Shown one piece after another: positions 60,332 through 64,000 of a stretch of 64,000 nucleotides of DNA. The stretch spans positions 277,820 through 341,819 of the forward strand of contig JBBHKE010002469.1 of the NCBI GenBank assembly GCA_037447655.1, given 5' to 3'. Made by a program: the position numbers and the translations under genes. Position 1 is the stretch's first letter. Every line of letters begins with the position of its first letter. Source of the stretch: Zygnema cylindricum (Eukaryota; Streptophyta; Zygnematophyceae; Zygnematales; Zygnemataceae). The notes beneath the pieces were generated by a model. The model was not told the DNA's origin. It was given only the letters and a program-made list of their open reading frames with translations, and searched no databases.

Positions 60332-60594
60332 GGCTACTAACTACGTTGGTATTTTGAGCTGTGATCTCTTCTCGACAATTCGGAATTGGAGGGAGGTTGG
60401 AGCATCGCTGGGAGACCTTACGGATCGCGCCAGGTGAGTAATCGGGTCCTTGTGGTTGCAGGCGCGTGATAGGTTGTTAAGCGCGATAACCTAGAGGGGT
60501 TAGGATCCGACCGAAGGCTGTGCCTTCCTTTTCGCATAGGCATTGTGGTTGCATTTTCTTTAGATCTGACCGTGATTGGTCTTGGATAGCGACT

Positions 60595-60755
60595 TCTTGT
60601 CTATTACATTTGGCCTTGTTGGGCCAGGATAATTTCCTGTTTTATTACATATGGCCTTGTGGGCCTTGGATAGTTTCCTGTTTACTACATCTGGCCTTGT
60701 GGGCCTTGAATAGTTTTCTGTTTTATTAAATCTGGCCACAAGTGGCCTTGCATAG
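60595..60755 (+). repeat. ~50-bp minisatellite (TGGCCTTGTGGGCC units)
   Basis: Four imperfect units built on CTGTTTTATTACAT and ATGGCCTTGTGGGCCTTGGA, in the untranslated leader between the primer site and gag. Confidence 0.85.
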
Positions 60756-61039
60756 GTGACATGTTTCTTCTTGGAGTGGCTTGAAGTGACTTATTGTGGT
60801 ATTGCTTAGATCTGGCTGTGAACAGCCTTGTTAGGGGTATTCACGATTAGACTAACCCCGGTGATACAGAATAGATCAAATCGTTTACGGGGGTGCTTGT
60901 TTGCGTGGGTGCTTGTTTGCGTGAAGTTGAAGACTTACTGTGTGATTTGATTATTAGATCTGGCGGTGGGCATTTGCACACTGACCCTGAGTAGGGTCTT
61001 GCATCTAGTTGCATCCGGATAGGACGACTATCTGTTTAC

Positions 61040-62791
61040 ATGCCAACGGACTGGAACAATTTACCATTTCTAGCGGGTACCACTAGAAGCTCCAGTCTTT
61101 ACCGTGGACCGGACCGGGATCTGATTCCCGCCCGCTCAACTATTGTCATGTTTCTAGGTCATATTGGTCATAACGCTCAATCTCAGCTTACGGGTTCACC
61201 GAACTCTAGATGTGGTATTGCCACTACATATAGATCTACATCATTTGTCTCCTCATCCTCTTCCCATAGCTGGGGGGAAGATTCAAACATAGACTCCCTT
61301 GATATCCGGAATCTAAATCTACCACCTTCGCTTTTTCTTTTGAGCGGAAATATACACACTAACTCCGATTCCTATTTTGGGGATATGGCCTCGCCCATAG
61401 ACAACGGAGGAGGTAGAAATCAATTTTGTTTTTCGGGTCTCAACGACACTATGTCCTTGTCACATTTTCGAATGCTTTTTGATACCGAGATGCGCGATCT
61501 CGCATTTCGGTATCAAGACCATTATGATTTACGGGTTGCTTTCTCATTACTTGGGTGATACCTTAGGGGATCTGCCCTATCTCTATATACACGGAAATAT
61601 GCGGCAATTTGTGCAATGACACAAATGGCACCCGCATATTCTAGATCGTTAGCCATAACGGGCAGTCCAGAAATTCTTTTCCAAGCTGCTGTACCTGCAG
61701 TCTATGTCTCTGCAGGTAACGAAATTTCACCTGAAATACCTGCGGCTTGGGCTGCAATTCCAGCCCGCCCTGCAATGCTGGTTCCTCTAAAGGATCCATT
61801 ATCATTTGTTTTCAGTTTATTACAAGAAGAGTACCGAATGCAAAATCCCGATCAAGTTAAAGAACTAATGAATTTCGATTGTCGCCTGGGCGAAACCGCT
61901 CCAGCATTGCGAGCACATATGGAAACATTACGTGAAGCTTTGCCAGATCTTATGTCAGACGTAGAGGCAGTTCATAAATTTGTGGGGCAATTTCCCACCC
62001 AATCTCGACGTTTCATTCAAAGCCATTTGACTGAGGCATATGGCCTCAAATTTACTTTCGAGCAGGCTGCAGAATGCGCAGTACGGTATGAAATGTAGAC
62101 CAACTCGTGGGACGCTCACGAGCGACCTAAGTCTTCTCCCAATGCAAACCCGAATCCTAATCCTAATCCACGCAAACCATGGCCTAATCCGAGACCTCCA
62201 AGGGCTCCGGCCATGGGAACATTACCAACAAACCCTGGTGTTCGTATATGTTTTCGATGTGGTAACACTGGTCACGACGCACGCAGCTGTCCGGATAAGA
62301 CCGCCACATGTACTCATTGTAATCAAACGGGTCATTATGTACATCGATGTCACATTAAAAATCCCGATTTCAGTTATCAAAATCAAATCAAAAACGGCGG
62401 TATACCTGCTCGCTCGGCAAATTTGGTCACTCCACCAAAAAGGGTAGAGAAAGACAACCCTCCAAAAATCAGCAGGAGGGACCGAGAGAAAGCCGAGATG
62501 CAGGCTACCGTAGCGGCTATGATGAAGGAGCAGTTTGCCGCGCTTATGGCGCAGGTCAAACCGCAATTAACCGGAATGGCCCGAACTGTGGTCCATATGC
62601 CCTCTTTTGCTGGGCGATCTCTTCGGGAGTCCACTGTTCAACAGCGAGCGGCTCAATTTAAAGGGACTCCTGATCACAATCGCGAGTCAAAATCCATTAA
62701 TACACAAATTCCATTATCATTTGCCAAAGAACCTCGCTCACCTATTCCAGAAACAGCCTCAAGCATCACCGCTGAGGCATTAACTATTTAG
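61040..62791 (+). pseudogene. Gag of an LTR retrotransposon (Gypsy-like), frame-broken
   Basis: Three open pieces: 61040-61558, 61616-62098 and 62213-62791. The middle has a helical capsid-like region (EEYRMQNPDQVKELMNF, FPTQSRRFIQSHLTEAYG). The last has two CCHC zinc knuckles (CFRCGNTGHDARSC and CTHCNQTGHYVHRC) and an Arg/Lys-rich tail. The pieces are separated by stops or frameshifts, including TAG at 62096-62098. Gypsy is favoured over copia because protease follows a double-knuckle Gag, but no RT or integrase is visible to prove it. Confidence 0.75.
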
Positions 62792-62989
62792 AGAGGAGTA
62801 TACAAGACACATATAAGGTCAAAGAATATTTGTCCATCCTGTCCACCATGCTTCCCAAGTTGGATAGCAACGAAAAAACTATAGATCTAACTCCTTCAGC
62901 TGTTGCGTTACAAGCATTACAGAACTATCGTAATGCTCTCTCTCTTCAAACTATTACTTCTTAAGAGCGGTCTAGCCTCACTCGTCACA

Positions 62990-63450
62990 TCAGTTTTCTA
63001 GAAAACAAATTGGGCATCTTTACGGTTAATGGGTTTGCTCCGGCACTTCCTCTTATGGATACAGGCGCAAAGCCAATTATCCTCGGTTCTGATTTTGCCA
63101 TCAAAAAAGGTCTTACAGCAGATAAGTTAGAACCCACTACCACACGTCTATTGACTTCCGCAGGTACCACAGAGCCAGTCCTTTGTATTACGATTGAACC
63201 AATCTGTTTTCAATTTCAGAGTCAGTCAGCAACGGATTTCGCAGAAATTTATGCTCATGCCTTGGTCACCAAGTGTAGTGACTATGAATGCTTGTCGGTC
63301 AAGACGTTATTTTTCGAGTTGGGGGGGGGGTTGATATGCATGATCACACATTTTCGTACAGGCCGAACAACTTTCCGGAACGTAAAATTTGCTTACCCCT
63401 TATCTCAGCGCGGCAACCCATGCCTACTACGCCCCATTCGGCGCTGATCT
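62990..63450 (+). pseudogene. Retroviral-type aspartic protease fragment
   Basis: ALPLMDTGAKPIILGSDFA contains the catalytic D-T-G-A and the flap-preceding hydrophobic pattern. The frame is disturbed downstream (G-run at 63319-63328), and the element is cut by a copia-type LTR near 63500-63550. Confidence 0.75.
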
Positions 63451-63549
63451 TGCCAGCCTATGCCGCAGTTGGATAGTGCCGACTCCAAGTTGATATAAAC
63501 CCGAATGACTGACCCCTTGATAATCAGAACCCAAATATAGATTCACCCC

Positions 63550-64000
63550 TGTGAAATAACACTTTCTGTGTGGTCAGTTCCACCACAGAATGCAAAGTTA
63601 GAATATGAGATTTGGACACATTCACCCACTTTGATTTCCCTTAGAAATACCGCCACCCTGGTAGACAAAAACTCTGACCGACTACACCCCTGTGTAGCCT
63701 GGACCCCCGTGAGTCCGCAGCAAAAAGATTCACTGAAAATGGTGGCAGCAAAAAGAATCACTGAAAATGGTGATGTAAATTGATAGTTATGGCAGGCCAA
63801 AGTTTGCCATTTTTACAAGATGCTCTCTAGGAGAGGCGACTGCCTAGTGAAAATATTCTAAGTCCTATTCTCACTCTAAGACCCTATCTACTGACATACG
63901 CCACCAATCACTTTACTGTACCGTACAGATAAGTACAAGTGCCGGTGTACTTTTTGTACGACAATCGTACGATATGGCTGAAATGTCGACACATGTCTTG
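63550..64000 (-). repeat. Copia-type LTR (Copia-2/3 family), partial
   Basis: On the minus strand it matches 39700-39970 and the plus-strand LTR parts at 51180-51480: GTACAAAAAGTACACCGGCA-like sequence, the AGTAGATAGGG block, GGAGTCC and the CAAAAAGAATC words. A 24-bp unit (AAAGATTCACTGAAAATGGT region) is doubled at 63723-63770. It continues past the window. Confidence 0.7.

Overview
The window is nuclear DNA from an intron-rich, AT-rich eukaryote, most likely a streptophyte (green alga of the land-plant lineage, or a non-flowering plant). The grounds are an organellar tryptophanyl-tRNA synthetase, a mitochondrial-type ribosomal protein uL15, an endosomal NHX5/6-type Na+(K+)/H+ antiporter, a plant-style GT31 galactosyltransferase with the conserved cysteine-rich C-terminus, and two degenerate copies of the plastid gene chlL inside an intron. 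chlL is absent from flowering plants, so an angiosperm is unlikely. No species is named because nothing here fixes one.

Left half (1-29,900) is gene territory. Tryptophanyl-tRNA synthetase (minus, 51-3963, C-terminus beyond the window) is divergent from uL15m (plus, 5944-11257). uL15m converges on the NHX antiporter (minus, 13732-24594, about 18 small exons). NHX is divergent from an unrecognised secreted protein (plus, 26200-28163). Introns were phased by hand: exon lengths and reading frames close exactly at almost every junction. NHX carries an AT-AC (U12-type) intron, a 20-nt microexon and probably a GC donor. Its introns are loaded with small DNA transposons, including a hAT-type MITE with a perfect 8-bp target duplication.

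Middle (29,900-36,970): the GT31 galactosyltransferase (minus, 29898-34498) with a TIR element and a tRNA-derived SINE in its introns, then orphan exon-like pieces of unknown affiliation (34706-35223).

Right half (35,500-64,000) is a nested retrotransposon cluster. A 1.45-kb segment is present twice (35521 and 41254). Beside it lie two copies of a decayed non-LTR-retrotransposon-like unit with a ride-along hAT MITE, and three Ty1/copia elements. Copia-1 (42689-48186) is full length with a 5-bp target duplication. Copia-2 (about 50626-55607) has lost protease and integrase, so gag reads into reverse transcriptase. Copia-3 (minus, 39597-41253) is reduced to LTR pieces plus RNase H. In Copia-1 and Copia-2 the sequence directly after the 5' LTR matches the anticodon arm of initiator tRNA-Met, the half-tRNA priming scheme known from Drosophila copia, and it lies inside the gag reading frame, whose ATG is in the LTR. 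At the right end is the 5' part of an LTR retrotransposon with double-zinc-knuckle Gag and protease (59439-63480), broken by another copia-type LTR.

Most novel for follow-up: the chlL NUPT tandem duplication, the LTR-initiated gag with an embedded half-tRNA primer site, LTRs carrying an antisense SINE, a TA-targeting MITE family abutting splice donors, and the uncharacterised secreted protein.
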